This document shows, one piece after another, positions 1 through 10,104 of a DNA stretch of 64,000 bases. A program made the position numbers and the translations under genes. The first letter of the stretch is position 1, and each line of letters starts with the position of its first letter. A model generated the notes under the pieces. That model was given only the letters and a program-made list of their open reading frames with translations, was not told the DNA's origin and searched no databases. Source of the DNA: Mycolicibacterium sp. lyk4-40-TYG-92 (GTDB lineage Bacteria; Actinomycetota; Actinomycetes; Mycobacteriales; Mycobacteriaceae); the NCBI RefSeq assembly GCF_030209435.1, contig NZ_JARVRX010000002.1, positions 278,269-342,268 of the forward strand. The letters run 5' to 3'.

Positions 1-1
1 A

Positions 2-268
2 CTGGGGGCCGAATCGGAGTACGTGGTGAGCCGGTTCGTGCAGGAGGTGCCGATGGGCTATCCGGTGCCGACCCTGGGCCGTGACGACATCGTGCGGACG
101 GTCGACGAACGGCTGCGCGCGCACGGCTTCTACAGCCGTGGGCGGTTCGGTGGGTGGCGCTACGAGTCGTCGAACCAGGACTACGGCTACATGCAGGGCC
201 GGGAAGCCGTGGACAACGCGTTGTCCGGTACGCCCGAGGACGTCTATTGGCATCCCGACAGGTTCTGA
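2..268 (+). CDS. FAD-dependent oxidoreductase (amine oxidase / protoporphyrinogen oxidase-like), C-terminal fragment
   Basis: The frame is open from the window edge to TGA at 266-268, giving the last 88 residues of a longer protein. Phrases such as GYPVPTLGRD, YSRGRFG and SNQDYGYMQG are typical of the C-terminal end of FAD-dependent amine-oxidase-fold enzymes annotated as protoporphyrinogen-oxidase-like or UDP-galactopyranose-mutase-like. The FAD-binding N-terminus lies outside the window, so substrate and reaction cannot be assigned. The 3' end overlaps the 3' end of the convergent sirtuin gene by 25 bp. Confidence 0.7.
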   Translation: MGAESEYVVSRFVQEVPMGYPVPTLGRDDIVRTVDERLRAHGFYSRGRFGGWRYESSNQDYGYMQGREAVDNALSGTPEDVYWHPDRF

Positions 269-1134
269 GCCGATAGCTCGCCGGCCAGCAGCGCGAGAAT
301 TTCCGAACAGCCACTGTCGATCTTGACCGTGGCCAGGTCGTCGCCGCGGGTGGGCCCGCGGTTGATGATCGCGACGGGCTTTCCGGCGGCGGCCGCGTGC
401 CGGACGAACCGGTAGCCCGAGTACACCGTCAGTGACGAGCCCGCGACCACCAGCGCGTCGGCGTCGTCGACCAGGGCGTACGCCTGTTTCACCCGGTCCT
501 TGGGCACGCTGTCACCGAAGTACACGATGTCGGGTTTGAGAATGCCGCCGCAGCGCGGGCAGTCCAGATACCGGAATGTCGCGGTGTCCTCGACCGTCGC
601 GTCGGCGTCGGGTGCGACACCGATACTGCCGACCTCGGCGCGTTCGGCGAACCCGGGATTGAGCCGCTCCAGCTCGACGGCCAGCGCGGCGCGCGTCATG
701 GTGTGCCCGCAGCTCAGGCACACGACCTGTGCGTAGGTGCCGTGCAGGTTCACCACGGTCCGAGAGCCGGCCTTGGTGTGCAGCAGGTCGACGTTCTGGG
801 TGATGACGCCCGTCACCAGCCCCGCTCGTTCCATGGCGGCCACGGCACGGTGGCCGGCATTGGGCCGGCGGACGGCCATGTGCCGCCAGCCGATGTGGTT
901 GCGGGCCCAGTACCGCTGCCGGAACGCCGGCCCCGACAGGAACTGCTGGATGGTCATCGGATTGCTCGGCGGCGAATCCGGCCCGCGATAGTCCGGGATG
1001 CCCGAGTCGGTGGAGATACCGGCGCCGGTCAGCACGGCGAGACGTCGGTCGGTCAGCAGATTGACCAGTTCAGGAGCCTGCACGTCATCGAGGGTAGGCC
1101 GTCTGCGGTGTGACGCGACGGGACGATGCGACAA
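244..1134 (-). CDS. Sir2-family NAD-dependent protein deacylase
   Basis: This sirtuin would remove acyl groups from protein lysines using NAD+. The Rossmann motif GAGIST, the conserved YRGP, TQNVD and the catalytic His in NLHGTY are all present, followed by four zinc-ligand cysteines (CLSCG and CPRCG) and the late motifs VAGSSLTV and INRG. The spacing fits class II (SIRT4-like) bacterial sirtuins of about 280 residues. The start is uncertain: ATG 1134 gives 296 aa but lies only 7 bp from the divergent nadE start, while GTG 1083 gives 279 aa and begins nearer the conserved core. Its position next to nadE pairs an NAD+-consuming enzyme with the final NAD+ synthesis step. Confidence 0.9.
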   Translation of the reverse strand: MSHRPVASHRRRPTLDDVQAPELVNLLTDRRLAVLTGAGISTDSGIPDYRGPDSPPSNPMTIQQFLSGPAFRQRYWARNHIGWRHMAVRRPNAGHRAVAAMERAGLVTGVITQNVDLLHTKAGSRTVVNLHGTYAQVVCLSCGHTMTRAALAVELERLNPGFAERAEVGSIGVAPDADATVEDTATFRYLDCPRCGGILKPDIVYFGDSVPKDRVKQAYALVDDADALVVAGSSLTVYSGYRFVRHAAAAGKPVAIINRGPTRGDDLATVKIDSGCSEILALLAGELSAQNLSGCQ

Positions 1135-1141
1135 TCGAGAC

Positions 1142-3184
1142 GTGGACTTCTATTCCGCCTACCGGCACGGATTCGTCCGCGTGGCCGCGTGCACGCACCA
1201 CACCGCGCTCGCGGACCCGGCGACCAACGCCGCGTCGGTGCTGCGCCTGGCCCGGGAGTGTCACGACGACGCCGTCGCCCTGGCGGTGTTCCCCGAACTG
1301 ACCCTGTCCGGGTACTCGATCGAGGACATCCTGCTGTCGGACACGCTGCTGGAGTCGGTGACCGAGGCGCTGGCCTCGATCGTCGCGGCGTCCGCCGACT
1401 TGCTGCCGGTTCTGGTGGTGGGTGCGCCGCTGCGGTACCGGCACCGCATCTACAACACCGCCGTCGTCATCCACCGCGGCTCGATCCTCGGCGTCGTGCC
1501 CAAGTCGTATCTGCCGACCTACCGCGAGTTCTATGAATCGCGTCAGGTCGCGGCCGGTGATGATGTGGCGGGCACCATGCGCCTGGGTGGCGTCGACGTG
1601 CCGTTCGGCCCCGACCTGTTGTTCGCCGCCGGCGATCTACCGAACTTCGTGCTGCACGTGGAGATCTGCGAGGACATGTGGGTGCCGGTGCCGCCGAGTG
1701 CGACGGCCGCGCTGGCCGGTGCGACGGTGCTGGCGAATCTGTCGGGCAGTCCGATCACCATCGGCCGGGCCGACGACCGCAAGCTGCTGGCCCGGTCGGC
1801 GTCGTCGCGATGCCTGGCGGCATACGTCTACGCGGCTGCGGGGGAGGGCGAGTCGACGACCGACCTGGCCTGGGACGGCCAGACCATGATCTACGAAAAC
1901 GGTGTGCTGCTGGCCGAATCCGAGCGCTTCCCGCGCGGAGAGCGACGCTCGGTCGCCGACGTCGATACCGAGCTGCTGGCCGCCGAGCGACTGCGGATGG
2001 GCACGTTCGACGACAACCGGCGCGCCTTCGCCGACCGGACCTCGGGCTTCCGGCGCATCGGGTTCACGCTTTCGCCGCCGTCGGGTGACATCGGCCTGCG
2101 CCGCGAGATCGAGCGGTTTCCGTTCGTGCCGGCGGATCCAGCTCGGCTGCAACAGGATTGCTACGAGGCGTACAACATCCAGGTGTCCGGCCTGGAGCAG
2201 CGCCTGCGGGCGCTGAACTTCCCGACCGTGGTGATCGGGGTGTCCGGTGGGCTCGATTCCACGCATGCGCTGATCGTCGCGGCCAAGGCGATGGACCGCG
2301 AGGGCCGGCCGCGCAGCGATATCCTGGCCTTCACCATGCCGGGTTTCGCGACCGGCGACCACACCAAGAACAACGCGACCGCACTCGCGAAGGCACTCGG
2401 AGTTACGTTCTCCGAGTTGGACATTCGGGACACCGCCCGACTGATGCTGGCCGAGATGGGGCACCCGTTCGCCCGGGGTGAGGCCGTGTACGACGTGACG
2501 TTCGAGAACGTGCAGGCCGGCCTGCGGACCGACTTCCTGTTCCGGCTGGCCAACCAGCGCGGCGGCATCGTGCTCGGCACCGGCGACCTGTCCGAGCTCG
2601 GCCTGGGCTGGTCCACCTATGGTGTCGGGGACCAGATGTCGCACTACAACGTCAACGGCGGGGTGCCGAAAACCCTGATCCAGCACCTGATCCGGTGGGT
2701 GATCTCCTCGGGCCAGTTCAATGCCGACGTCAACGACGTGTTGCAGTCGGTGCTGGACACCGAGATCACCCCGGAACTTGTTCCCGCGGCCGACGGTGAG
2801 GCCGTGCAGAGCAGTCAGGCCAAGGTGGGACCGTATGCGCTGCAGGACTTTTCGCTCTTCCAGGTGCTGCGGTACGGCTTCCGGCCGTCGAAGATCGCGT
2901 TCCTGTCCTGGCATGCCTGGCGCGACGCCGACGCCGGTGACTGGCCGGCCGGCTTCCCGGACGACGAGCACGTGGCCTATTCGCTGGCCGACATCCGGCA
3001 CTGGCTGAAAGTCTTCGTTCAGCGGTTCTACTCGTTCAGCCAGTTCAAGCGGTCGGCGCTGCCGAACGGCCCGAAGGTGTCGGCCGGCGGCGCGTTGTCG
3101 CCGCGCGGGGACTGGCGGGCACCGTCGGACATGTCGGCGCGCATCTGGCTCGACGAGATCGACCGCAACGTGCCGGAGGCCTGA
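1142..3184 (+). CDS. nadE: Glutamine-dependent NAD(+) synthetase
   Basis: This enzyme amidates nicotinic acid adenine dinucleotide to NAD+ using ammonia from glutamine. The N-terminal nitrilase-type glutaminase shows the triad Glu52 (in FPELTLSG), the Lys of [12 protein letters not shown] and the Cys of EICEDMW. The C-terminal synthetase has the PP-loop SGGLDS. GTG 1142 is chosen because it gives [20 protein letters not shown], matching the known M. tuberculosis N-terminus and its Glu52 numbering; the longer upstream frame is not needed. The product is 680 aa, close to the usual 679. nadD, an earlier enzyme of the same pathway, lies about 11 kb downstream. Confidence 0.97.
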   Translation: MDFYSAYRHGFVRVAACTHHTALADPATNAASVLRLARECHDDAVALAVFPELTLSGYSIEDILLSDTLLESVTEALASIVAASADLLPVLVVGAPLRYRHRIYNTAVVIHRGSILGVVPKSYLPTYREFYESRQVAAGDDVAGTMRLGGVDVPFGPDLLFAAGDLPNFVLHVEICEDMWVPVPPSATAALAGATVLANLSGSPITIGRADDRKLLARSASSRCLAAYVYAAAGEGESTTDLAWDGQTMIYENGVLLAESERFPRGERRSVADVDTELLAAERLRMGTFDDNRRAFADRTSGFRRIGFTLSPPSGDIGLRREIERFPFVPADPARLQQDCYEAYNIQVSGLEQRLRALNFPTVVIGVSGGLDSTHALIVAAKAMDREGRPRSDILAFTMPGFATGDHTKNNATALAKALGVTFSELDIRDTARLMLAEMGHPFARGEAVYDVTFENVQAGLRTDFLFRLANQRGGIVLGTGDLSELGLGWSTYGVGDQMSHYNVNGGVPKTLIQHLIRWVISSGQFNADVNDVLQSVLDTEITPELVPAADGEAVQSSQAKVGPYALQDFSLFQVLRYGFRPSKIAFLSWHAWRDADAGDWPAGFPDDEHVAYSLADIRHWLKVFVQRFYSFSQFKRSALPNGPKVSAGGALSPRGDWRAPSDMSARIWLDEIDRNVPEA

Positions 3185-3206
3185 GCCGGCCGGAGTGGGC
3201 GACCCT

Positions 3207-3238
3207 GCAGAAAACCTACTATCGGTATGTTTTCCTGC
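3207..3238 (+). terminator. Possible terminator hairpin after nadE
   Basis: GCAG-AAAAC (3207-3215) pairs with GTTTT-CCTGC (3229-3238) around a 13-nt loop, with one bulged base. It sits 23 bp after the nadE stop and before the next gene. There is no run of T after the stem, so intrinsic termination is only a possibility. Confidence 0.35.
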
Positions 3239-3310
3239 AAAAGCGTCAATTATCCGAGCGCTCCTGAGCTAACTTCCAGATAGTTGTTGCCAACTGTCGG
3301 GGAGGTAGTG

Positions 3311-5812
3311 ATGTCTGCAGCACGCCATGTCGGTCGCGTTGGAGGATTGGCCGTCGCCCTCGGAGTGGGGTCGGTCATCGTCGGTGGGGGCGTGGCCTAC
3401 GCCGACACGGGCACTTCGGGTACGACGGGCGTCTCCCACGGCACGTCGAGCAGCGCGCCGCCGGCCCGTCAGGACAAGGCGGCGCGGGCCGAGAAGCCCA
3501 AGGTGCCCAAAGTCCCCAAGGCCGCCAAGAATCCGAAGGCGCCCAAGGCGAAACCGCCCAAGACCGCTGACGCGAACGGCGGATCCCAGCACCCCGCCGC
3601 GGCGCTGACGGCCGTCGCGCCGAAGCCGAAAGCCGAAGTCTCCGCGCCGGCCGAGGGAGTCTCTGCGCCCACCGTCCAGGCGGCGGGTGTCGCTTCGTCT
3701 CTGGTTCAGGCCGTGCCGACGGCAACCAAGCCGAGCGTCGGCTCGACACCCACCGGCCCGGTGCAGGCGCCGGGGGTGTGGGTGCTGCTGGCGGCGGCTC
3801 GTCGTGAGCTGGGTATCGACCGGACCCTGGGCGTCACCTCGACGTCGGCGGTCAAGCCGTCAACCCCGGTCGGTCCGTCGGCTCCGGTCGGCCTGACCGC
3901 CACGGCTCCGGCCTCGACGCTCGCCGTCCCCGGCCCCGTCGTCGAATTCGACGACGGCATCATCCACGGCTCGATCGGCACGCCGCTGAGCGGTCCCGTC
4001 AGCTACAGCGTCCTCGGCGGCTCGCCCGGCAAGGTGCGGATGCTCACGACCGGCGATTTCACCTATCTGCCGAACTACGCCGACGTCACCTCGGGCACCC
4101 CCGAGCAGTTCAAGGTGCGGGTGACCCAGCAGACGCCGTTCGTCACCGCGCTCAAGCAGATTCCGCTGATCGGTTCGATGGTGCCGAACGTGCTGGTGAA
4201 CCTGCGCCAGATTCCCGGTGTCAGTGGACTTTTGGCGCCGCTCATCGGGGCGTCGGTCGTGGTCCCCGTCGATATCAACCTCGCCCAGCTGGTGCCGGCG
4301 GGAACGCCGGTCGCGTACACCTACAAGATCGCGTCGTTCGACGGCACGCCCATCAGCGTCAACTTCTTCCCGGCAATGGGATTGGGCAAAGGTGAAGTCG
4401 CCCCGACCGTGCTGTACGGCCCCGGCATGACGCGTGCCGGCGAAACGAACCCGTACGCAACCGGTTTCGTGGGCATCGGCACGTTCCGGTCCGCCGATTA
4501 CAACGTCGTCACCTGGGACCCGCGCGGTGAGTACGCCTCGGGTGGGCTGCTGCAGCTGGACAATCCGCACTTCGAGGGCAAGGACGTGTCGTCCATCATC
4601 AGCTGGATGGCTGATCAGCCCGGCGTGCAACTCGATGACGCCGCGACCCTCGACCCGCGGCTGGGCATGGTCGGGGTGTCCTACGGCGGCGGGATTCAGC
4701 TCGTGGCGGCCGCCGGTGACAAGCGCATCGACGCGATCGTGCCCGGACTCGCCTGGAACTCGCTGAACGATGCCCTGTACCCGCACGGCGCGTTCAAGAC
4801 CGCCTGGGCGTCGCTGCTGATGCTCGGTCTCGTGCAGACCGGCGCACGGATCAATCCGCAGATCTACGGCGGCATCATTCTCGGTGACCTGCTGGGCATC
4901 CTCACCCAGAGTCAGCGGGATGTGTTGACCAGCAGTGGTCCCGGCGCTCTGGTCGACGACATCACCGTCCCGACCCTGATCATCCAGGGCACGGTCGACG
5001 ACCTCATCACGCTCGACCAGGCGAACACCAACGTCGAGATGCTCACCGACAACGTCGACGCGAACGGTAACCCCGTGCCGGTGAAGATGATCTGGTTCTG
5101 CGGCGGGCACGGCGTCTGCCTCGATCCGGTGAGCCCCATCCAGAACCAGCTGCTGACGAGTGAGACGCTCAATTGGCTGGACCGCTATGTCAAGGGCAAC
5201 ACCGCGACCGACACCGGGCCGACGTTCCAGTGGGTCGACCAGGATGGGCAGTTCTACGCGTCCGACGTGATGCCGACCGATCCCAGTTTCCACGGCACCC
5301 CGATCAACTCGACCAGTGCCGGCGGCTTCATGCCGATCCTGCCGATCGCCGGCGGGTCGGGCCCGCTCGGAAACCCACTGGGACTGGAGAATTCACTGCC
5401 GATCCCGACCAAGGCACAGAACGCCATCAACATCCCGCTCACCCTCCCCACGGGGACCACGCAGCTGGTCGGGGCACCGACAGTGACGGTCAACTACTCC
5501 GGGCTCGGAACCAGTCGGTTCGTCTACGCCCAGATCGTCGACAACAGCACCGGCCGTGTCGTCGGCAATGTGGTGACACTCATACCGGTGACGCTGGATG
5601 GGCAGTCGCGCCACGTGACCGTCGACCTGGAGGACATCGCCTACACCGCAGGACCGGGGGACTCGCTGACCCTGCAGCTCGTCGCCTCGACCACGCCGTA
5701 CCAGAGCTTCACGTCGGCCGGCGTCATCAACGTGTCCTCGGTTGCGGTGTCGCTGCCGACGGTCGGCACCAGCGTGGTGGCAGTCAACAGCGCGCCGCCG
5801 GTGGCCGCGTAG
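3311..5812 (+). CDS. Secreted alpha/beta hydrolase (CocE/NonD-like, X-Pro dipeptidyl-peptidase family) with Lys/Pro/Ala-rich N-terminal linker
   Basis: The protein has 833 aa. Residues 1-32 form a signal peptide (hydrophobic GLAVALGVGSVIVGGGVAYA, then an AYADT-like cleavage site). About 130 low-complexity residues follow, rich in KPPK, PKVPK and PAPA. A domain of about 90 residues, VEFDDGIIHGSIGTPLSGPVSY, looks Ig/cadherin-like, as in other mycobacterial cell-wall hydrolases. The hydrolase core has the nucleophile elbow GVSYGGG, an acidic-residue strand IQGTVDDLIT and a His in CGGHGVC. The C-terminus is beta-rich like the X-Pro peptidase jelly-roll domain. ATG 3311 is preferred over 3284 because GGGGAGG lies just upstream. 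The substrate is unknown. Confidence 0.8.
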   Translation: MSAARHVGRVGGLAVALGVGSVIVGGGVAYADTGTSGTTGVSHGTSSSAPPARQDKAARAEKPKVPKVPKAAKNPKAPKAKPPKTADANGGSQHPAAALTAVAPKPKAEVSAPAEGVSAPTVQAAGVASSLVQAVPTATKPSVGSTPTGPVQAPGVWVLLAAARRELGIDRTLGVTSTSAVKPSTPVGPSAPVGLTATAPASTLAVPGPVVEFDDGIIHGSIGTPLSGPVSYSVLGGSPGKVRMLTTGDFTYLPNYADVTSGTPEQFKVRVTQQTPFVTALKQIPLIGSMVPNVLVNLRQIPGVSGLLAPLIGASVVVPVDINLAQLVPAGTPVAYTYKIASFDGTPISVNFFPAMGLGKGEVAPTVLYGPGMTRAGETNPYATGFVGIGTFRSADYNVVTWDPRGEYASGGLLQLDNPHFEGKDVSSIISWMADQPGVQLDDAATLDPRLGMVGVSYGGGIQLVAAAGDKRIDAIVPGLAWNSLNDALYPHGAFKTAWASLLMLGLVQTGARINPQIYGGIILGDLLGILTQSQRDVLTSSGPGALVDDITVPTLIIQGTVDDLITLDQANTNVEMLTDNVDANGNPVPVKMIWFCGGHGVCLDPVSPIQNQLLTSETLNWLDRYVKGNTATDTGPTFQWVDQDGQFYASDVMPTDPSFHGTPINSTSAGGFMPILPIAGGSGPLGNPLGLENSLPIPTKAQNAINIPLTLPTGTTQLVGAPTVTVNYSGLGTSRFVYAQIVDNSTGRVVGNVVTLIPVTLDGQSRHVTVDLEDIAYTAGPGDSLTLQLVASTTPYQSFTSAGVINVSSVAVSLPTVGTSVVAVNSAPPVAA

Positions 5813-5827
5813 TCGCATTTCCCGGCC

Positions 5828-7417
5828 TCAGAACGGTGGCGAGCTGTCACCGTCGATGAGGCGTTGGGCGAGTTGGAGTTTGGCTTCGGCGGTCGGTGCG
5901 GACTCCATCAGCTCGGCCCAGTTGAGTGTGCGTTCGTGCCGGATGCGTCGGGTGCGGTCTGCTGCTCGGGTGCGGCGGCGGGTGGGCATCATGAGGTCGC
6001 GGCCGGGTTGGTCGCTGGGGGTCGCCGTGGCCGGTGGCGGTGGCGGTACTGAAGGGAAGTGTTTGTCGGGGAACAGGATTCGGCTACCGGGCACGGTGGT
6101 GTAGGTGTGTCCGGTGGGTGCGGTCCAGACGATGGTGCCGTCGGGGTGTTGGCGGGTGTGCCATCCGGTCGCGCCGCTGTAGAACGTCTTGATCAGGTGG
6201 TGTTTGCGGCATTTCGGAGTGAGGTTGCCCGGGTGGGTCGCGCCGGCCGGCCATGCAACGGTGTGGTCGAGGTCGGCGTCGACGGCGGGCTGGTCGCATC
6301 CGGGGTGCATGCAGGTGATGTCGCGCATCCGTACGTAGTGGTCGAGCGCGATCGACGGCCGGTACTGCGGTTGCCCGGCGGCCGGAACCTGGGGTGTGGT
6401 CACTGTTTTCACGGTGGCGCCGCGGGCCGCGAGGTCGGATAGGAGGACGGCGCGGATTACGGGTCCACCGAGCAGGAATCCGACCGCCGTCTGGTCGGAG
6501 ACAGGCTCGGGCTCAGGCAGAGGCGCGAGTGCCTCGGCGACCGGGGTGTCTGCCGTCACCGGCGGTTTGGACTCCGGCGCGTCGAGCAGTGGATCGCTGA
6601 CCGGTTGTGGCGCAGCGCCAGTCAGGGCATGAATGACGACTGCTGCGGCGCGCGGATCGGTACCGGCCGCGGGGCAGTCGGGATTGCCGCAGTGGCAGGG
6701 CAGTCGATCGCCTCGGACGGCCAGGATGCCCAACGCGTCGGCGCGGCGCTGGGCGAGGCTGCGGGGATCGTCGTCGCAGACCTCGTAGGCCATGGCGGTG
6801 AGGGTGCGCTTGAGCAGTTCGGCGTCGGTGGCCAGTAACAGACCCCAGACAGACGTGACGCCTGCGGGGTCACCCGGCTTGCCGAACTCGACATCGCGAC
6901 CGCGGACGGCGTTACGGGTACGACGCACCGCGGCCGGGTCGAACTTCTCGATCCAGCTGTCGATCTGCCGGATCGTGTCAGCTTTCGACAATGGACCCCA
7001 TTCGCGCGCGCTTCCGGCCATGGCGATGTCGATGAGGGTGAGCGTGGCCGGGTCCTGGACGTGTTCGGTGTGCCAGCAGATCTGGGTTACCAGCTGTAGG
7101 GGCAAATCTCCGGCGGCCAGGAGGGCGCCGACTTCGGGGAGGCGGTCGCGCAGGGCCAAAGCGAGCTGCATCTGGCTGGCGGCTTGCCAGCGGTTGATGG
7201 TCAGCGCGGCGCCGATCTCGGCGGCAGCGGCATCCCAGCCGTCGCACGCCCACAGGTCGCGGTCCTCGTGGTCGGTGCAGCGGCGGTGAGTCAGTTCGGC
7301 GATGGCGGCCAGGCGGCGGGCCGCGTGCTGGGCTTCGGTGCGGGTAGCGCTGGTCATCATGTCGACCAGGGCGCCGTCGTCGGCTCCCTTGGTTTCGATG
7401 ATCAGCGATTCGTACAT
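5828..7417 (-). CDS. DUF222 / 13E12-repeat family HNH endonuclease-domain protein
   Basis: The 529-aa protein has an N-terminal DUF222 helical region (roughly residues 10-330) and a C-terminal HNH motif: CMHPGC, then DLDHTVAWPAG, then NLTPKCRKHH. This is the layout of the REP13E12 family, which is present in many copies in mycobacteria; the function is unsettled, with nuclease activity inferred from the HNH residues. ATG 7417 is chosen because family members start near this point; the frame runs on upstream without homology. The tail is Pro- and Arg-rich. It converges on the preceding hydrolase gene with a 15-bp gap. The family is repetitive and can recombine, so this may be a mobile or duplicated copy. 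Confidence 0.88.
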   Translation of the reverse strand: MYESLIIETKGADDGALVDMMTSATRTEAQHAARRLAAIAELTHRRCTDHEDRDLWACDGWDAAAAEIGAALTINRWQAASQMQLALALRDRLPEVGALLAAGDLPLQLVTQICWHTEHVQDPATLTLIDIAMAGSAREWGPLSKADTIRQIDSWIEKFDPAAVRRTRNAVRGRDVEFGKPGDPAGVTSVWGLLLATDAELLKRTLTAMAYEVCDDDPRSLAQRRADALGILAVRGDRLPCHCGNPDCPAAGTDPRAAAVVIHALTGAAPQPVSDPLLDAPESKPPVTADTPVAEALAPLPEPEPVSDQTAVGFLLGGPVIRAVLLSDLAARGATVKTVTTPQVPAAGQPQYRPSIALDHYVRMRDITCMHPGCDQPAVDADLDHTVAWPAGATHPGNLTPKCRKHHLIKTFYSGATGWHTRQHPDGTIVWTAPTGHTYTTVPGSRILFPDKHFPSVPPPPPATATPSDQPGRDLMMPTRRRTRAADRTRRIRHERTLNWAELMESAPTAEAKLQLAQRLIDGDSSPPF

Positions 7418-7515
7418 ATGTTCGATTTTAGCGATCTCTACTGCTTCAAGCTTTCTGGCAGACACAGATTGTGGATGAATTGCGTTCTGTGGATAACTTG
7501 CCGGCGCAGAGTCGC

Positions 7516-8679
7516 TCAGGCGACGGCCAGCACGTTCGGTTCGTCGAGATCGTCGTCGGTGTGGCGCTGCGACCGCGCGGCCGCATGCACCACCAACGCG
7601 AAGGCGACGGTGATCGGGATGACCGGGCCGTCCATGCCGCCGGCGAGGACGGCGTCGGCCGTGGTGAAGGCGGGCGGCACGATCTGCGCGTACAGGCTCG
7701 CGGCGGTCGGCGCGGCGGCGAAACCCCACATGAGCCAGCGCCACTGCCGTTCGCGTGCGGTGTCGCCGGCAGCGCGCGCACGGACCATGCCACGCACGGC
7801 GACCGCGAGGGTGAGCCAGGCGGGTACCAGGTGAAAAAGTGCGAGGCTGTGGGGGATCGGCGCGGGTAGCCCGAGCACCAGGGCGGTGTAGGTCAGTGAG
7901 CCGGCGATCGCCAAAAGCAGTGCAGCGCCGTACGTCCACCTCGGGGCGCAACGAACGCCGGCAGCCGGCGTCGGCTGCTGGGTCAGCATGAACGCGAACA
8001 CCGCACTGCCGGGCGCGGCGACGCCGAGGATGACGGAACCCACGCCGATGTTGGTCAGCAGATCGTGCTGGGGGATCAGCGGCTGTATCCCGATCCAGAT
8101 CACCCGAAGCAACGGCGCTGTCATCATGAGGGCGATGCCGTAGATCATCCAGGCCTGGTGCGTGACCACGTCGCGGCGGCGGATCGCGTAGACCGCATAC
8201 CAACCGCTGCCGAGCGTGCCGATTGCCAAGGCGCGCAACTGCGTTTCGAACGCCGGCCCGATGAAATGCTGGGCAGGCGGCGTGAGGTACAGGAATACCA
8301 ACGCGGTCAGCATGCTGACAGACATCAGCGCGAGATAGCTGCGGCCGATCCACCGGTGGGCGGCCGGCCATCGCGCGCGCACCCGTGCCGAAAACTGAAA
8401 CAGCCCGAGCGCCAAAGCAATTCCGGCCAGGGTGGTGTGCACAATGAGAACCATTCGATGCTCGGCGTAGGCGCCGTGGCGCACCGATTCGACCGACCCG
8501 TCACCGAGGGCGTAGCCGTCGCCGTTGATTGCGGTGTTGACGGCGTCCTGCCAGCGCGACAAGCCGGGCGCGAAAAGTGGCCAGGTGTAGTTGAGCGCGA
8601 GCGGCACGTAGAAGGCGGCGATGGCGACCGTGAGCACGAAGAATCGCCGTGACACCGCGATTCGTTTGTGGCCGTCCAT
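7516..8679 (-). CDS. DUF2306 multi-pass membrane protein
   Basis: At least eight hydrophobic segments are visible, for example FFVLTVAIAAFYVPLAL near the N-terminus, VLIVHTTLAGIALALGLFQF and SYLALMSVSMLTALVFLYL. The His-rich helices (VHTTLAG, AHRWIGRSYL, THQAWM) match DUF2306, a family often described as haem- or redox-linked because of conserved histidines, although its function is unknown. ATG 8679 gives 387 aa; GTG 8703 is an alternative that adds eight residues. No ribosome binding site clearly decides between them. The 98-bp gap to the HNH gene shows nothing further. Confidence 0.8.
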   Translation of the reverse strand: MDGHKRIAVSRRFFVLTVAIAAFYVPLALNYTWPLFAPGLSRWQDAVNTAINGDGYALGDGSVESVRHGAYAEHRMVLIVHTTLAGIALALGLFQFSARVRARWPAAHRWIGRSYLALMSVSMLTALVFLYLTPPAQHFIGPAFETQLRALAIGTLGSGWYAVYAIRRRDVVTHQAWMIYGIALMMTAPLLRVIWIGIQPLIPQHDLLTNIGVGSVILGVAAPGSAVFAFMLTQQPTPAAGVRCAPRWTYGAALLLAIAGSLTYTALVLGLPAPIPHSLALFHLVPAWLTLAVAVRGMVRARAAGDTARERQWRWLMWGFAAAPTAASLYAQIVPPAFTTADAVLAGGMDGPVIPITVAFALVVHAAARSQRHTDDDLDEPNVLAVA

Positions 8680-8793
8680 TTGAACGTCAGATTCTATGGC
8701 CACCCAGGGCTAACCTGCAGTATTTGCTGAGTCGGGACTGACGCATGGGTTTCGTTCGGTAGCGCGCTCACCCGGCGCGTGCGGGCGGCCCGC

Positions 8794-10044
8794 TCAGGAA
8801 GCCGCCCGCCATGATTGATCGATGCGGTCGAAGGCGATGGGCAGAGTGATCGGTCCGCTCAAGCCCACCAGGGGTTTCCACGGCACCGGTCCGGTCACGC
8901 GGGCGCCGCGCATGCGCTGGGTCATCAAGGCGAGCGCTTCGGCGAGCTCCATCTTGGCCAGGTGCACGCCGAGGCAGTAGTGCATCCCGGCGCCGAAGGT
9001 CTGCATCGCCGGGGCGCCGGCACGGGTGATGTCGAGGCGGTCGGGATCGTCGTACACGGCGGGGTCGCGGTTGGCCGCGCCGGTGTTCACCTGCATGAAA
9101 GTTCCTGCTGGGATGAGCATCCCGGCAAGTTCGACATCCTCACGGGCCATCCGCAGCGAGCTGATCACGATAGGGGAGTGCCGCATGGTCTCTTCGACGG
9201 CGCGGTCGGCCAGGTCGGGATGTGCGCCCAGCAGGGCCCACTGGTCGGGGTGCTCGCACAGCACCTGCACCGAAGCGGCGACCTGGTTGCGGGTGGTGTC
9301 GGTACCGGCGGCGAGCAGACCGGTGGAGAGCATCCGCAGTTCGTCGGCACTGAGCCGGTCGCCGTCCTCCTCGGCGCGGATGAGATCCGAGAGGAGGTCG
9401 TCGGTGAGGTGGTCGTGACGCCGGGCGACCATGTCATCGATGTAATCGTCCAGGGCCTGCCAGGCGGTCAGGATCGCGGCTTCGTGCTCGGCGACGTTCC
9501 AGTCGAATGCCTGCATGAAGTCGTCGACCCAGACAGACAGCTGTTCCCAGTCGTCGGCGGGTGCGCCGAGCAGGGCGCAGATGACCGGGGTGGGGTATTG
9601 CCGCGCGATGTCGGTCACCACATCGCAGTGGCCGCGCGCCACCTGGCGGTCGATCAGGTCGCTGACGACGTCGACGACCGTCGTGCGCAGGCGTTCGATG
9701 GCGCGGCGGCTGAAGGCCGTCGCAATCAGTCGACGCAAGCGGGTGTGCTCCGGGCCGTCGATACTGATGATCGACGAGCTGACCCGGTCCCACACCGGAC
9801 CCGAGGTGATGCCCTGAGCGACGAGGAACATGCCCTGCGGAATCCGGAATCTGGGGTCCCGCAGCACCTCGTGCGCCAGGTCGTAGGTCAGCACCTCCGG
9901 GCCGTGCGGCCCCATGGCGACCGGCGACTGCGCACGCGCCGCCCGGAGGATCGCCTGTGCCTCGTCGGGGCCCTGCGCGCTCGAGTAGTCGATGGCCGGA
10001 AGTTCGACGTCGAAGACACTCGGCATACCGGCTGCGGTGGTCAT
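8794..10044 (-). CDS. Cytochrome P450
   Basis: A soluble bacterial P450 of 416 aa from ATG 10044; an upstream ATG at 10074 adds ten residues. The I-helix oxygen-binding motif AGTDTT is at about residue 246, the ExxR motif is EETMR, and the haem loop FGAGMHYCLG places the Cys ligand at about residue 356. The substrate cannot be told from sequence. No ferredoxin or reductase lies next to it, so it would depend on partners elsewhere. It lies 60 bp downstream of the PfkB kinase on the same strand and could be cotranscribed with it. Confidence 0.95.
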   Translation of the reverse strand: MTTAAGMPSVFDVELPAIDYSSAQGPDEAQAILRAARAQSPVAMGPHGPEVLTYDLAHEVLRDPRFRIPQGMFLVAQGITSGPVWDRVSSSIISIDGPEHTRLRRLIATAFSRRAIERLRTTVVDVVSDLIDRQVARGHCDVVTDIARQYPTPVICALLGAPADDWEQLSVWVDDFMQAFDWNVAEHEAAILTAWQALDDYIDDMVARRHDHLTDDLLSDLIRAEEDGDRLSADELRMLSTGLLAAGTDTTRNQVAASVQVLCEHPDQWALLGAHPDLADRAVEETMRHSPIVISSLRMAREDVELAGMLIPAGTFMQVNTGAANRDPAVYDDPDRLDITRAGAPAMQTFGAGMHYCLGVHLAKMELAEALALMTQRMRGARVTGPVPWKPLVGLSGPITLPIAFDRIDQSWRAAS

Positions 10045-10104
10045 GTATCGACTATCCGGCGTCGCGGCCGGCACATCATCCGCTAAGTGGCGTATATCTG
10101 CGCG

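Noticed and set aside
1637..3001. 454-codon minus-strand frame opposite nadE
   Set aside because: Antisense of a certain gene with unlikely residue composition.
3860..5293. 477-codon minus-strand frame opposite the secreted hydrolase
   Set aside because: Antisense shadow; no start signal and no recognisable domain.
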